Below are positions 7,259-14,648 of a stretch of DNA of 21,272 bases, one piece after another; the first letter of the stretch is position 1, and every line of letters begins with the position of its first letter. The notes beneath the pieces were generated by a model that had not been told where the DNA came from, ran no database searches, and saw only the letters and a list, made by a program, of their open reading frames with translations. The DNA comes from Bacillota bacterium. GTDB taxonomy: Bacteria; Bacillota; Clostridia; Acetivibrionales; DSM-1351. The stretch lies in assembly GCA_023412275.1 (NCBI GenBank), contig JAEYNY010000038.1, positions 1-21,272 of the forward strand, in the 5' to 3' direction. A program made the position numbers and the translations under genes.

Positions 7259-7675
7259 ATGGGCAAAATACAAGGCAAACTGACAGTGTTTTTCGAGGAG
7301 CCATTCTGGGTTGGTATTTTTGAAAGAACCGAGGATGGAAAACTTTCGGCGACTAAGGTAACTTTCGGTGCTGAGCCAAAAGATTTTGAAGTTTACGATT
7401 TCATCCTAAAACACTATTATGAGCTACGTTTCAGCCCGGCTGTGGTTGCTGCTGTAAAGGAAAAAGCTAAAAATCCAAAACGGATGCAGAGAGATATCCA
7501 GAAACAACTGTCGAATACAGGTGTTGGTACGAAATCTCAGCAAGCTTTAAAATTGCAGCAGGAGCAGAACAAACAAGAGCGAAAACAAATCAGTCGTGAA
7601 CAACGAGAGGTTGAAAAGCAGCGAATGTTTGAACTTAAGCAGCAAAAAAAGAGGGATAAGCATCGGGGCAGATAA
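7259..7675 (+). CDS. yjdF: YjdF family protein (DUF2992)
   Basis: AAGGAGG ends 7 nt before the ATG. The 138-aa product begins with the family signature (GKLTVFFEEPFWVGIFER, then TKVTFGAEPKDFEVYDFIL and LRFSPAV). It ends in a long basic Gln/Arg/Lys-rich helix (about 80-138; KQERKQISREQREVEKQR). It is cytoplasmic, and its biochemical role is not established. Its riboswitch responds to azaaromatic compounds, so a role in coping with such compounds is inferred. It stands as the only gene under the leader RNA. Confidence 0.93.
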   Translation: MGKIQGKLTVFFEEPFWVGIFERTEDGKLSATKVTFGAEPKDFEVYDFILKHYYELRFSPAVVAAVKEKAKNPKRMQRDIQKQLSNTGVGTKSQQALKLQQEQNKQERKQISREQREVEKQRMFELKQQKKRDKHRGR

Positions 7676-7682
7676 TGCCCCG
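7664..7682 (+). terminator. Hairpin overlapping the yjdF stop codon
   Basis: CGGGGCA pairs with TGCCCCG around a 5-nt loop that contains the TAA stop codon. No T tract follows, so termination is uncertain. Confidence 0.35.
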
Positions 7683-7778
7683 ACTATCCTAATTGGGACA
7701 ATTGAATATTAATAATATGTATATCGGGTAAAACTCATATTCGGCATCGGGAGCAGCTATTATGCCAAAGAACAAAAC

Positions 7779-7807
7779 TTGACATGGTAATATACCAGAT
7801 GTAGTAT
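7779..7807 (+). promoter_or_regulatory. Sigma-A promoter of the P-loop kinase gene
   Basis: TTGACA (7779-7784), 17 nt, TAGTAT (7802-7807). The spacer contains TGGTA-ATA-TACCA (7785-7797), a small inverted repeat placed where a repressor could block polymerase. The leader to the ATG at 7929 is about 115 nt. Confidence 0.65.
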
Positions 7808-7928
7808 TATTTGTAATATAATGCTTGAAAGTAGGATTGTTTAACAATTTGGGGGAATCAAACTACATTAAATTGGTCTTTATTCGAGATGAATTTTGAA
7901 AATATAATAGTAGAATGAGGGGGTTAGA

Positions 7929-8507
7929 ATGGATAAAGATAGAAATTGGACGGTTTTGTTTATAGGAGGGGCTTCTGGTATGGGTAAATCAAGTGTTGCC
8001 TATGAACTGGCTCGTTTTTATAACGTGAATGTCATGGAAGTAGATGATATTTGCCAAGCAGTGGAGGCAATGACAACAAGAGAGCTCCTTCCGGCAGTTC
8101 ATTATTGGAGTAGTGGCATAAACTGGATGGATGTTGGTGTAAGCGGCAACGTAAAGTGGCTTAAAGACGTTAGTAAGGAATTGATTCCGGGCATAAAGGC
8201 AATTGTTGAAAACCACATTGAAGCTGATGTACCGGTCATCATTGAGGGTGATTTTATACACCCTGAATTTGTGGCATCATTTGAAAATCCAAAAGTAAAA
8301 TCTATCTATGTATATGAGCCGGACAAAAACCAAATTTTGCAGAATTATCTTTCCAGAGAGGGTGGGGAACTGCAACATTTTAGAGCAGATATCAGTTTGG
8401 AGTATGGAACTTGGTTAGTGGATACCTGCGGGAAATTAGGGATAAAAGTGATTGAATCAAGACCATGGGATACAGTTGTAGATAGGGTTATAGAAAGCAT
8501 ACTTTAG
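7929..8507 (+). CDS. P-loop NTPase, small-molecule-kinase-like
   Basis: A purine-rich GAGGGGGTTAG precedes the ATG. The 192-aa protein has a Walker A motif, GGASGMGKSS (residues 13-22, Lys20), right after the first strand. EVDDICQAVEAM and VIIEGDFIHPEF sit where substrate-binding and Walker B-like acidic residues occur in adenylate-kinase-like folds. SREGGELQHFRADIS could be the Arg-bearing lid. No signal or membrane segment. Proteins of this look are commonly annotated as 2-phosphoglycerate-kinase-like or AAA-type kinases; the phosphate acceptor is not deducible. Apparently monocistronic. Confidence 0.85.
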   Translation: MDKDRNWTVLFIGGASGMGKSSVAYELARFYNVNVMEVDDICQAVEAMTTRELLPAVHYWSSGINWMDVGVSGNVKWLKDVSKELIPGIKAIVENHIEADVPVIIEGDFIHPEFVASFENPKVKSIYVYEPDKNQILQNYLSREGGELQHFRADISLEYGTWLVDTCGKLGIKVIESRPWDTVVDRVIESIL

Positions 8508-8515
8508 TGTCTAAT

Positions 8516-8748
8516 TTATTCTGTTTGTGGTTGTATTACTTGAGTAATTATTTTGTCGTATTTATCTCCCCATTCTGCTTTAACCCAGTTTAGTAGTTCC
8601 GGATATAAATGTGAATACTCCTTTCTATATGGAAAATTCATTATTAAATTCTTCCAATCTGCCAGTCAAACAAATCCTTCCTTATTGAATTTTCATGAAT
8701 AATAAATTTACATAAGTTATCAAAATCATTACTTTCATAAAGGAGCAC
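8516..8748 (-). pseudogene. Decayed unidentified gene remnant
   Basis: On the minus strand one frame reads LLYESNDFDNLCKFIIHENS then RKDLFDWQIGRI before a stop. A second frame, starting near 8660, reads LADWKNLIMNFPYRKEYSHL, continues through YPELLNWVKAEWGDKYDKII and ends at the TAA at 8516. Both look like genuine protein sequence, so a frameshift between them is likely. The family is not recognised. The remnant is convergent with the kinase gene. Confidence 0.4.
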
Positions 8749-8755
8749 GTAAAGG

Positions 8756-8827
8756 CTGGGGGAATGTTTAGGAAGCAGAAAACAATTGGATCAAAGAAAC
8801 AAGGATATCCGTGAGAAATTCAGGGAC
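8756..8827 (+). pseudogene. CD3324-family protein, middle piece, in inverted orientation
   Basis: On the plus strand the codons at 8756-8827 read LGECLGSRKQLDQRNKDIR then EKFRD. This matches the family's central WGExSGxRKxLxxRNxxIRxKFxxG region. The match ends exactly where the N-terminal piece on the other strand ends (8827/8828). A stop at 8750-8752 and an apparent indel near 8755-8764 precede it. The C-terminal helix-turn-helix-like part of the family (SIKKIVY-type end) is not found nearby. Confidence 0.65.
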
Positions 8828-8923
8828 TGGGTTGGGTATATATACGAATTTACCATGTGCATACTTTTGTACTTCTTTAAGTAAATCTTCAGGAAAAATC
8901 ACATCAGCATTAACATACTTCAT
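8768..8923 (-). pseudogene. CD3324-family protein, N-terminal piece, broken by rearrangement
   Basis: With the upstream GGGGAG RBS on the minus strand, the ORF starts MKYVNADVIFPEDLLKEVQK and continues YAHGKFVYIPNP. That is the typical N-terminus of the small (about 85-90 aa) CD3324-family proteins of clostridia. After residue 32 (base 8828) the homology stops and the frame runs through VPEFLTDILV... to a stop at 8768. Those 19 codons are antisense to the other piece of the same family, which lies on the opposite strand. The gene is therefore probably inactive. The family assignment is from memory of its consensus. Confidence 0.7.
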
Positions 8924-9004
8924 TCTAGCTCCCCATTCAAATGAAAAAAATATATCTCATAACATAACAATTTGCGGAAGTAGAGTCAACTGACTGTAAT
9001 TTCA

Positions 9005-9012
9005 TGTATAAT
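9005..9012 (+). promoter_or_regulatory. Possible -10 for the sensor kinase gene
   Basis: TGTATAAT has a perfect TATAAT hexamer (9007-9012), but no convincing -35 at 16-18 nt. The leader to the ATG would be about 110 nt. No other candidate is seen in 8930-9127. Confidence 0.3.
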
Positions 9013-9127
9013 TTAGGTAAATAAACTTATTTTTACATTAATGGTACCAATAACTATTAAATAGCAAATATATCTGCTACAATAATTTACCGTAAAAATA
9101 TACTTTAGGTCTAGGGGGAAACATGAT

Positions 9128-12100
9128 ATGTTGCGGTTGAGAGAAGCTATACACGAAAACACTCTGACAATTATTCAAAAAATGTTTATGCAGTATTTAA
9201 ACAGCTCTACAGTATTGTATGAAGCAGATGGAAGTATTGCAAATAGTATTTTTGAGGGGAAGTACTGTAATTTTCTGAACGAGATTTCATGTAAAAATGC
9301 TGAAGCTTGTCAAAAGGAGGGGTTAAGTTCAGGAAAATGGATATGTCATGAGGATTGTTGGAGGATTTCAAGAGAAAGTATGACTAAAAAGGAACCAGTG
9401 GAAAGAGAGTGTTCAGGAGGTATCAACATTTATGCTGTACCTATTTTTTATAAAGATCAGGTAATAGGAAGCATTAATGCTGGGATTACAAACCCACCGT
9501 TAGTTAAAGATAAGCTGGAAAGTGTTGCAAGAATTTATCAAACTAGTGTGGACATCTTGATGCAGAACGCATATGCTTTTAGAAGGCTGACCACTGAGGA
9601 AATGGAAATTGCCAGAATGCAAATCAGAATGGAAGCTCTACTAATTACATCTTTGTATGAGGCTAACGTTAAACAGCTTAAAGCTGAAGAGGAAAACAGG
9701 CGAAAGAACAAATTGATATTTGAGAAATCCTTACTTGTTGAACGACAAAAAAAGCAACTTGAAGCCGAATTAGAAAATCTAAAGAATTTGCAAAGGGTAA
9801 GTGCGGTACTTCTTGGAGAAGATAACATTAATGCATTGTATGAAGGAATAATTGACTCGGCAATGCGGATTATGCGTTCTGAATATGCCAGTATACAAAT
9901 TCTTTATCATGAAAACCACAAGGAACGCAAACTTAAACTATTGGCTTATCGAGGGTTCACTCCAGATGCTGTTAAGTCTTGGGAATTGATAGATGTTGAA
10001 AAAGCATGTACGTCTTGTTCTCAAGCAGTACGTTCTCGACAGCGTATAATAGTGTCTGACGTTCAGCACTGTGACTTTATGGATGGTTCCGAAGATCAGA
10101 TTGTATATATGGAAACCGGTATTTATGCTGGTCAGTCCACTCCGCTGATTTCACGTAATGGAAAAATTTTGGGTGTAATATCTACACACTGGTCTAAATG
10201 TTATAGCCCTACTGAACGTCAATTAAGCCTCCTTGATGTATTGGCAAGACAGGCAGCAGATCTTATTGAACGGAAGATGTATGAGGAAGCATTGTCCGAA
10301 AGCGAAGAAAGGTATCGTACCTTATTCGAATATATGACTGAGGGATTTTTCCTAGCCGAGATAATATATGATGATGCAAGTAAACCTGTTGACTACCGCC
10401 ACTTGGTTATAAACAATACTATGAATAAAATATTTAACTATAATAAAGAGGATATCATAGGTAAAACAGCCAGTGAGGTTTCCGTTCTTCCCAGTCATTG
10501 TATTGAAATCTTTGGACAAGTAGCTATTAATGGTAAGCCGGCTTTTTTTGAAAGCTATTCCAAAACTCTTAACCGCCATTTTTTAATCAAAGTGTATTCA
10601 CCTAAACGAGATCAATTTGCATGCCTAATTCAGGATATTACAGAATCTAAAACTCAAAGTCAATTAATCAGACAGCAAAAAGATCAGCTTCAAACCATTA
10701 TAGAGAATATGTATGATGGTGTTTTTCTAATTGATAAAGACAATAAATTTACATTACTAAACCAAGGAGCAAGGGATTTCTTTTACAAGCCTGAGGAAGT
10801 TTTTAGTAATGGGGATAGTTTAAAACATACACAATATTTTGATGTTAACGGAAAATCACTTACAATTGAAGATTTACCGGGAACAAGGTCATTAAAGGGA
10901 GAGGTATTAAAGAACATATTATTAACAACTAAACGACCGGATAAGACAGTACATTTTAGTGTTAATTCTTGTCCACTATATGATGAGAATGGAAAAGTTG
11001 AGTTTGTTGTTATTTGTGTAAGAGATTTTACTTTACAATTTGAACAGGAAAAACTTTTAAAAGAGAAAAAAGAACAGCTTGAGATGATTACGGAAAATAT
11101 GAAAGATGCTCTATTTGTTTTCGATAAAGACGGAAATTACATTCTTATAAACAAAACAGGAAGAAAGCGAATTGATGGAGAAGTTCAAAAAGCCGGTGAC
11201 AGCTATAAGTACGTAGAGTATTTTGATTTGGAAGGCAATAAGATTTTATTTGAGGATACTCCTAATTATCATGTCATGGGTGGTAGAGCAGTAGAAGAAA
11301 AAATTATGCTAATGAAATGGCCAGATAAAGAAATTTATATCAGTGTGAGTGGTTCACCTATATTTGATGATAAGGGTAACTTTCTATACGGTGTAATTAT
11401 CAGCCGCGATGTAACAGAGAATATTACAAATGAGCAGATGATAATGAATCAGCAGGAACAACTTTTAAAAATAGAAAAGGTAAAAAATCAAACACTGGAA
11501 AATGCTATGAAAATGAAAGATGAGTTTCTGGCAACAATTACTCATGAATTTAAAACGCCTCTAACTGTTATAAATGCAGCATTGCAAGCAATAGAAAGTA
11601 TTTATGGCAGCCAGATATGTGATAACATTAAAAGACATTTGCAAAGAATCCGAACAAATTCTTTTCGTCAGCTTCGCCTGGTTAATAATTTACTTGACAT
11701 AACAAGATATAATGCGGGACATGTTAAATTAACTAAGAATAATCTTGATATAGTATTTCTATCCAGGGCTATTGTCAAATCTGTTGACATTTATGCTAAG
11801 CAGAAAGGACTGGAGCTTCTGTTTAAAACTGATTGTGATTATTTGGAAATAGGAATCGATGAGGAAAAGTATGAACGTATCTTGTTAAACCTTTTATCAA
11901 ATGCAATCAAATTTACACCAAAGGGTAAAGCTATACATGTTGGTGTTTCATGCGATAAAAAGAATGCAACCATTTCAGTAAGAGATGAAGGTATAGGGAT
12001 ACCGAAAAGTAAATTAAAAGTGATATTTGAAAGATTTGGTCAGGTAGACAGCTCATTGTCAAGACAAGCAGAGGGAACCGGAATCGGCTTATCATTGGTA

Positions 12101-12292
12101 AAAGCACTAGTTACAGCTTTAGAAGGTACAATTACTGTTGACAGTGATGTTGGAAAAGGAACCAATTTCATTTTTACGCTACCTCTAAAAAAGGTAAGAC
12201 GTAAAAATCAGGAATTTAACATGTCTGCACCTCATGACAGCAGGATAATGCAAGCGGCCGCAATAGAATTTTCAGACATATACATGGATTAA
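9128..12292 (+). CDS. Orphan hybrid sensor histidine kinase: PocR-GAF-PAS-PAS-PAS-HisKA-HATPase
   Basis: A purine-rich AGGGGGAA precedes the ATG at 9128; the ATG at 9123 is out of frame and stops quickly. The product is 1054 aa with no membrane segment, so it is a cytoplasmic sensor. Residues about 1-155 form a PocR-type ligand domain with its Cys cluster (GKYCNF, EACQKEGLSSGKWICHEDC, RECSGGINIYAVPIF). About 175-225 is coiled coil. About 225-385 is a GAF domain, where ACTSCSQAV and GIYAGQSTPLI lie. Three PAS domains follow at about 395-510, 520-645 and 655-775. The last two are similar to each other (YDGVFLIDKDNKF and KDALFVFDKDGNY) and look like an internal duplication. HisKA carries His806 in ITHEFKTPLT. 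HATPase has NLLSNAIKFTP, DEGIGIPKSKL and GTGIGLSLV. There is no receiver domain and no adjacent response regulator. Confidence 0.95.
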   Translation: MLRLREAIHENTLTIIQKMFMQYLNSSTVLYEADGSIANSIFEGKYCNFLNEISCKNAEACQKEGLSSGKWICHEDCWRISRESMTKKEPVERECSGGINIYAVPIFYKDQVIGSINAGITNPPLVKDKLESVARIYQTSVDILMQNAYAFRRLTTEEMEIARMQIRMEALLITSLYEANVKQLKAEEENRRKNKLIFEKSLLVERQKKQLEAELENLKNLQRVSAVLLGEDNINALYEGIIDSAMRIMRSEYASIQILYHENHKERKLKLLAYRGFTPDAVKSWELIDVEKACTSCSQAVRSRQRIIVSDVQHCDFMDGSEDQIVYMETGIYAGQSTPLISRNGKILGVISTHWSKCYSPTERQLSLLDVLARQAADLIERKMYEEALSESEERYRTLFEYMTEGFFLAEIIYDDASKPVDYRHLVINNTMNKIFNYNKEDIIGKTASEVSVLPSHCIEIFGQVAINGKPAFFESYSKTLNRHFLIKVYSPKRDQFACLIQDITESKTQSQLIRQQKDQLQTIIENMYDGVFLIDKDNKFTLLNQGARDFFYKPEEVFSNGDSLKHTQYFDVNGKSLTIEDLPGTRSLKGEVLKNILLTTKRPDKTVHFSVNSCPLYDENGKVEFVVICVRDFTLQFEQEKLLKEKKEQLEMITENMKDALFVFDKDGNYILINKTGRKRIDGEVQKAGDSYKYVEYFDLEGNKILFEDTPNYHVMGGRAVEEKIMLMKWPDKEIYISVSGSPIFDDKGNFLYGVIISRDVTENITNEQMIMNQQEQLLKIEKVKNQTLENAMKMKDEFLATITHEFKTPLTVINAALQAIESIYGSQICDNIKRHLQRIRTNSFRQLRLVNNLLDITRYNAGHVKLTKNNLDIVFLSRAIVKSVDIYAKQKGLELLFKTDCDYLEIGIDEEKYERILLNLLSNAIKFTPKGKAIHVGVSCDKKNATISVRDEGIGIPKSKLKVIFERFGQVDSSLSRQAEGTGIGLSLVKALVTALEGTITVDSDVGKGTNFIFTLPLKKVRRKNQEFNMSAPHDSRIMQAAAIEFSDIYMD

Positions 12293-12312
12293 ATGAAAAG
12301 ATACATTGGTAT

Positions 12313-12347
12313 AACTCCTTTTGATTATAAATCAAAAGGAGTTTTTT
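12313..12347 (+). terminator. Rho-independent terminator after the sensor kinase
   Basis: AACTCCTTTTGATT pairs perfectly with AATCAAAAGGAGTT around a 3-nt loop, and the stem runs into TTTTT. Confidence 0.9.
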
Positions 12348-12388
12348 ATATAAATATGTAAATATAATGCAGTATTGGTTCGTTTTTC

Positions 12389-12417
12389 TTGAATTAGTTA
12401 ATTCTACATTGTACAAT
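12389..12417 (+). promoter_or_regulatory. Sigma-A promoter of the three-gene methyltransferase operon
   Basis: TTGAAT (12389-12394), 17 nt, TACAAT (12412-12417). The predicted start is near 12424, about 30 nt before the first ATG at 12454. Confidence 0.7.
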
Positions 12418-12453
12418 AGTAAAAGATTCCAGTGTTAAAGAAAGGGTGCACTA

Positions 12454-13029
12454 ATGAAAAGTTTGTTTACAGATTTGTTCCCGGCAATTTTAGTCATTAT
12501 TGCCAGTATAATAGAACTTATAGTACAATCACGTCAGCTAAAAAATCTACGTGAAGAACTTGAAGGAACAAAGGCAATTATAAAAGATACCGCTGATCTT
12601 CGCAATGCTATTTTACATAACCTTGAAGGAACTTGGTCCCTTGTTGGTTCTTTTTCAAAATTTCAGAATGATTGTGGTCAGCATAACAGCGAAGGATTTT
12701 TGATACTTTCTTGGTCACCTGGAAAACACTGCTATGATGCAATTTACTGCTATAGCGTATGTAAAGCAGGGCAAGAGGAAACCTTGGTTACAGCTGTATG
12801 CCAAGGTTATTCAGTTGGCGAAGTGGATCACCAAAATTCAACCAGTCTTTCTCTTATGCTAAGAGTTATATCTAGAACAGATCTACATAAAAACGTAAAC
12901 TATAATAAAACTTTTACTTTGGATATACGATTAACTAAACCACGGAAATCGTCACGAATCAATAAAATGTCATCTAATTTTGAAACACCGACTACGGTAG
13001 GGACATTGGATTTTTCTAAAATGAATTAG
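12454..13029 (+). CDS. Membrane-anchored protein of unknown function, first gene of a methyltransferase operon
   Basis: AGAAAGGG precedes the ATG. The 191-aa protein has one hydrophobic N-terminal helix (about residues 8-25, FPAILVIIASIIELIV). A charged, coiled-coil-like helix follows (about 27-58, SRQLKNLREELEGTKAIIKD). The C-terminal domain is strand-rich (about 60-185). It opens with LEGTWSLVGSFSKF, a lipocalin-like start, and goes on to EGFLILSWSPGKHCYDAIYC and VTAVCQGYSVGEV. The layout (single helix, stalk, compact beta domain) suggests a membrane-tethered sensor or binding module, with the domain probably cytoplasmic. No known family is recognised. It lies 19 nt upstream of a SAM methyltransferase, and the three genes share a promoter. 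Confidence 0.85.
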   Translation: MKSLFTDLFPAILVIIASIIELIVQSRQLKNLREELEGTKAIIKDTADLRNAILHNLEGTWSLVGSFSKFQNDCGQHNSEGFLILSWSPGKHCYDAIYCYSVCKAGQEETLVTAVCQGYSVGEVDHQNSTSLSLMLRVISRTDLHKNVNYNKTFTLDIRLTKPRKSSRINKMSSNFETPTTVGTLDFSKMN

Positions 13030-13048
13030 TGTAAAGGATTTTGAAATA

Positions 13049-13762
13049 ATGCTTTATTCTTCAAATTATGATAGTTTTAAAATTAGATCTAAGGATTATG
13101 ATATTTATAAATACATTTTGCCGATACTTAAAAATAATATGAAAGCTGTTGATCTTGGATGCGGAACGTGCAGAAAGAACATTCAAATCGCCCATAACAT
13201 TGCGCATCTTGATTGTGTAGACATCAATGAGGAAATGCTGGCTAAGGCTGCGTATAATATAACTAAAGCGAACTTAGCGAATATTAGGCTATGTCATGGA
13301 GATAATATGGATGTGCCATTACCTTCGCATTCATATGACTTATGCACAGCTTTTCTTACTACTTGGTCGCCAACAGAGGCTCATCGCTTACTTGGTGAGA
13401 ACGGTCTACTATTTGTTGAGGCTCTCTGCTCTGACGATAAAATAGAAATGAAAACTGCCTTTGGCAAAGATAAATTCGGTTGGAGAGGGCGTAACCTAAA
13501 TCAATCTCCTTCAGAGAGACTTAATTATCTTCGGAAAATGATAAGTCCATTTTTTAATATTGAAAGTATGGATATAATAAAATTTAATACAGCTTTAACA
13601 AGAGAAGGCCTGATTGAACTTCTTTTGACAACGCCTACTATTCGTGATTTTTCTATTAAGAACGACCAACATATTATTGATGAACTCACACCAGATAATA
13701 TTATTACTATCACTGAGCGTAGAGTTATTATTACGGCGCGGGCATTGAAACTGGAGGAATAA
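13049..13762 (+). CDS. Class I SAM-dependent methyltransferase
   Basis: AAAGGA precedes the ATG in the 19-nt gap. The 237-aa Rossmann-fold methyltransferase has motif I AVDLGCGTCRKNI (residues about 33-45), motif II LDCVDINEEML with the ribose-binding Asp, RLCHGDNMDVPLP as the adenine-binding region, and SYDLCTAFLTTWSP as motif IV. The C-terminal half (about 125-237) carries the variable substrate-binding region, including FGWRGRNLNQSP. Substrate (small molecule, lipid or protein) is not deducible. It is the middle gene of the operon; its stop is 2 nt before the next ATG, so translation is probably coupled. Confidence 0.92.
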   Translation: MLYSSNYDSFKIRSKDYDIYKYILPILKNNMKAVDLGCGTCRKNIQIAHNIAHLDCVDINEEMLAKAAYNITKANLANIRLCHGDNMDVPLPSHSYDLCTAFLTTWSPTEAHRLLGENGLLFVEALCSDDKIEMKTAFGKDKFGWRGRNLNQSPSERLNYLRKMISPFFNIESMDIIKFNTALTREGLIELLLTTPTIRDFSIKNDQHIIDELTPDNIITITERRVIITARALKLEE

Positions 13763-13764
13763 CC

Positions 13765-14640
13765 ATGAGCATGAATAATTTCAAAGTTACTGAGTATACA
13801 CTAGACCAACAAAATACTATGAGGACCGCTTTCTTAACTGCTTTTCCTAAAATATTTACAGATATTCCATACGCTAATGACATTTTTTCAGAAACAATCC
13901 GGCTCGCTAATAATTGGAGATTTTCTTTTCAGCCTGAGCAATTTGTAGCAAAATTAGCTGTTGAATTAGAAGCTAGGCATAGGGCACTAAGCTGTACGGT
14001 CAGAGAACAGGTAAATAAGATAGGGGATTGTCTGATTATTGAACTGGGAGTGGGATTATCACCCCGACGTCTCGAATTTAAAGATATCTCATATATTGAA
14101 GTAGACTATCCACCAATGGTAGAGATTAAGAGTAAAATATATGAGAAGCTTGGATTCTCCGTAAAATCAGGTGAATTAATTGGTGCAGATTTAACAAGTA
14201 TCAAAGATTTAGATTATATTATTAAATCTATTTCTATATTAAAACCTGACTGTCCTGTAATAATAGTCTCAGAAGGCCTTTTCTGGTACCTGACACGTGA
14301 TAATATGCTGACCTTGTCCAAATTTGTTCATAGCACGCTATCTTCCCGTAGTGGACTTTGGATCACAGGTGACTGCCCACCCAAAATTGATATATATAAA
14401 AATGATAAATATCGCAATGTCATTGCCGAATCATCTTCTCGCAAAATAGATGAACCTTTCGGTTCCCTTTCAGAATTTGTAGATTTTTTTATTTCCCTTG
14501 GTTTTAATATTAACTCCACCAAAATGGAACAGTGGGTAAAAACTGACGAAATAGTGTCAGCCAGTCTTTTTTCGTTGGCACCGGAAACTACACTCAACCG
14601 AATGAGAGCATATACTGATATAGCTGTGCTTAGTGTTTAA
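13765..14640 (+). CDS. Leucine carboxyl methyltransferase (LCM/PPM1)-like methyltransferase
   Basis: The RBS GGAGG lies inside the last codons of the previous gene. The 291-aa protein has the LCM layout. RHRALSCTVREQV is followed by CLIIELGVGLSPRRLEF (motif I, in place of the family's usual LGAGLDTR), YIEVDYPPMVEIKSKI (the family's E-x-D-x-P-x-x-x-x-x-K motif), LIGADLTS, and CPVIIVSEGLFWYLT (the family's EGxxxYL motif). Bacterial members methylate carboxylates of diverse small molecules, often in secondary metabolism. The last gene of the operon; the AraC gene comes convergently 8 nt later with no clear terminator between. Confidence 0.88.
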   Translation: MSMNNFKVTEYTLDQQNTMRTAFLTAFPKIFTDIPYANDIFSETIRLANNWRFSFQPEQFVAKLAVELEARHRALSCTVREQVNKIGDCLIIELGVGLSPRRLEFKDISYIEVDYPPMVEIKSKIYEKLGFSVKSGELIGADLTSIKDLDYIIKSISILKPDCPVIIVSEGLFWYLTRDNMLTLSKFVHSTLSSRSGLWITGDCPPKIDIYKNDKYRNVIAESSSRKIDEPFGSLSEFVDFFISLGFNINSTKMEQWVKTDEIVSASLFSLAPETTLNRMRAYTDIAVLSV

Positions 14641-14648
14641 TTACTAAG

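Noticed and set aside
8811..8993. 60-codon plus-strand ORF over the CD3324 pieces
   Set aside because: It is the antisense of the minus-strand N-terminal piece; its translation has no protein character and no RBS.
12454..14640. A known nucleotide-signalling antiphage (CBASS-like) operon
   Set aside because: No cyclase/nucleotidyltransferase motif or known sensor domain is visible, and both downstream genes are ordinary methyltransferases.
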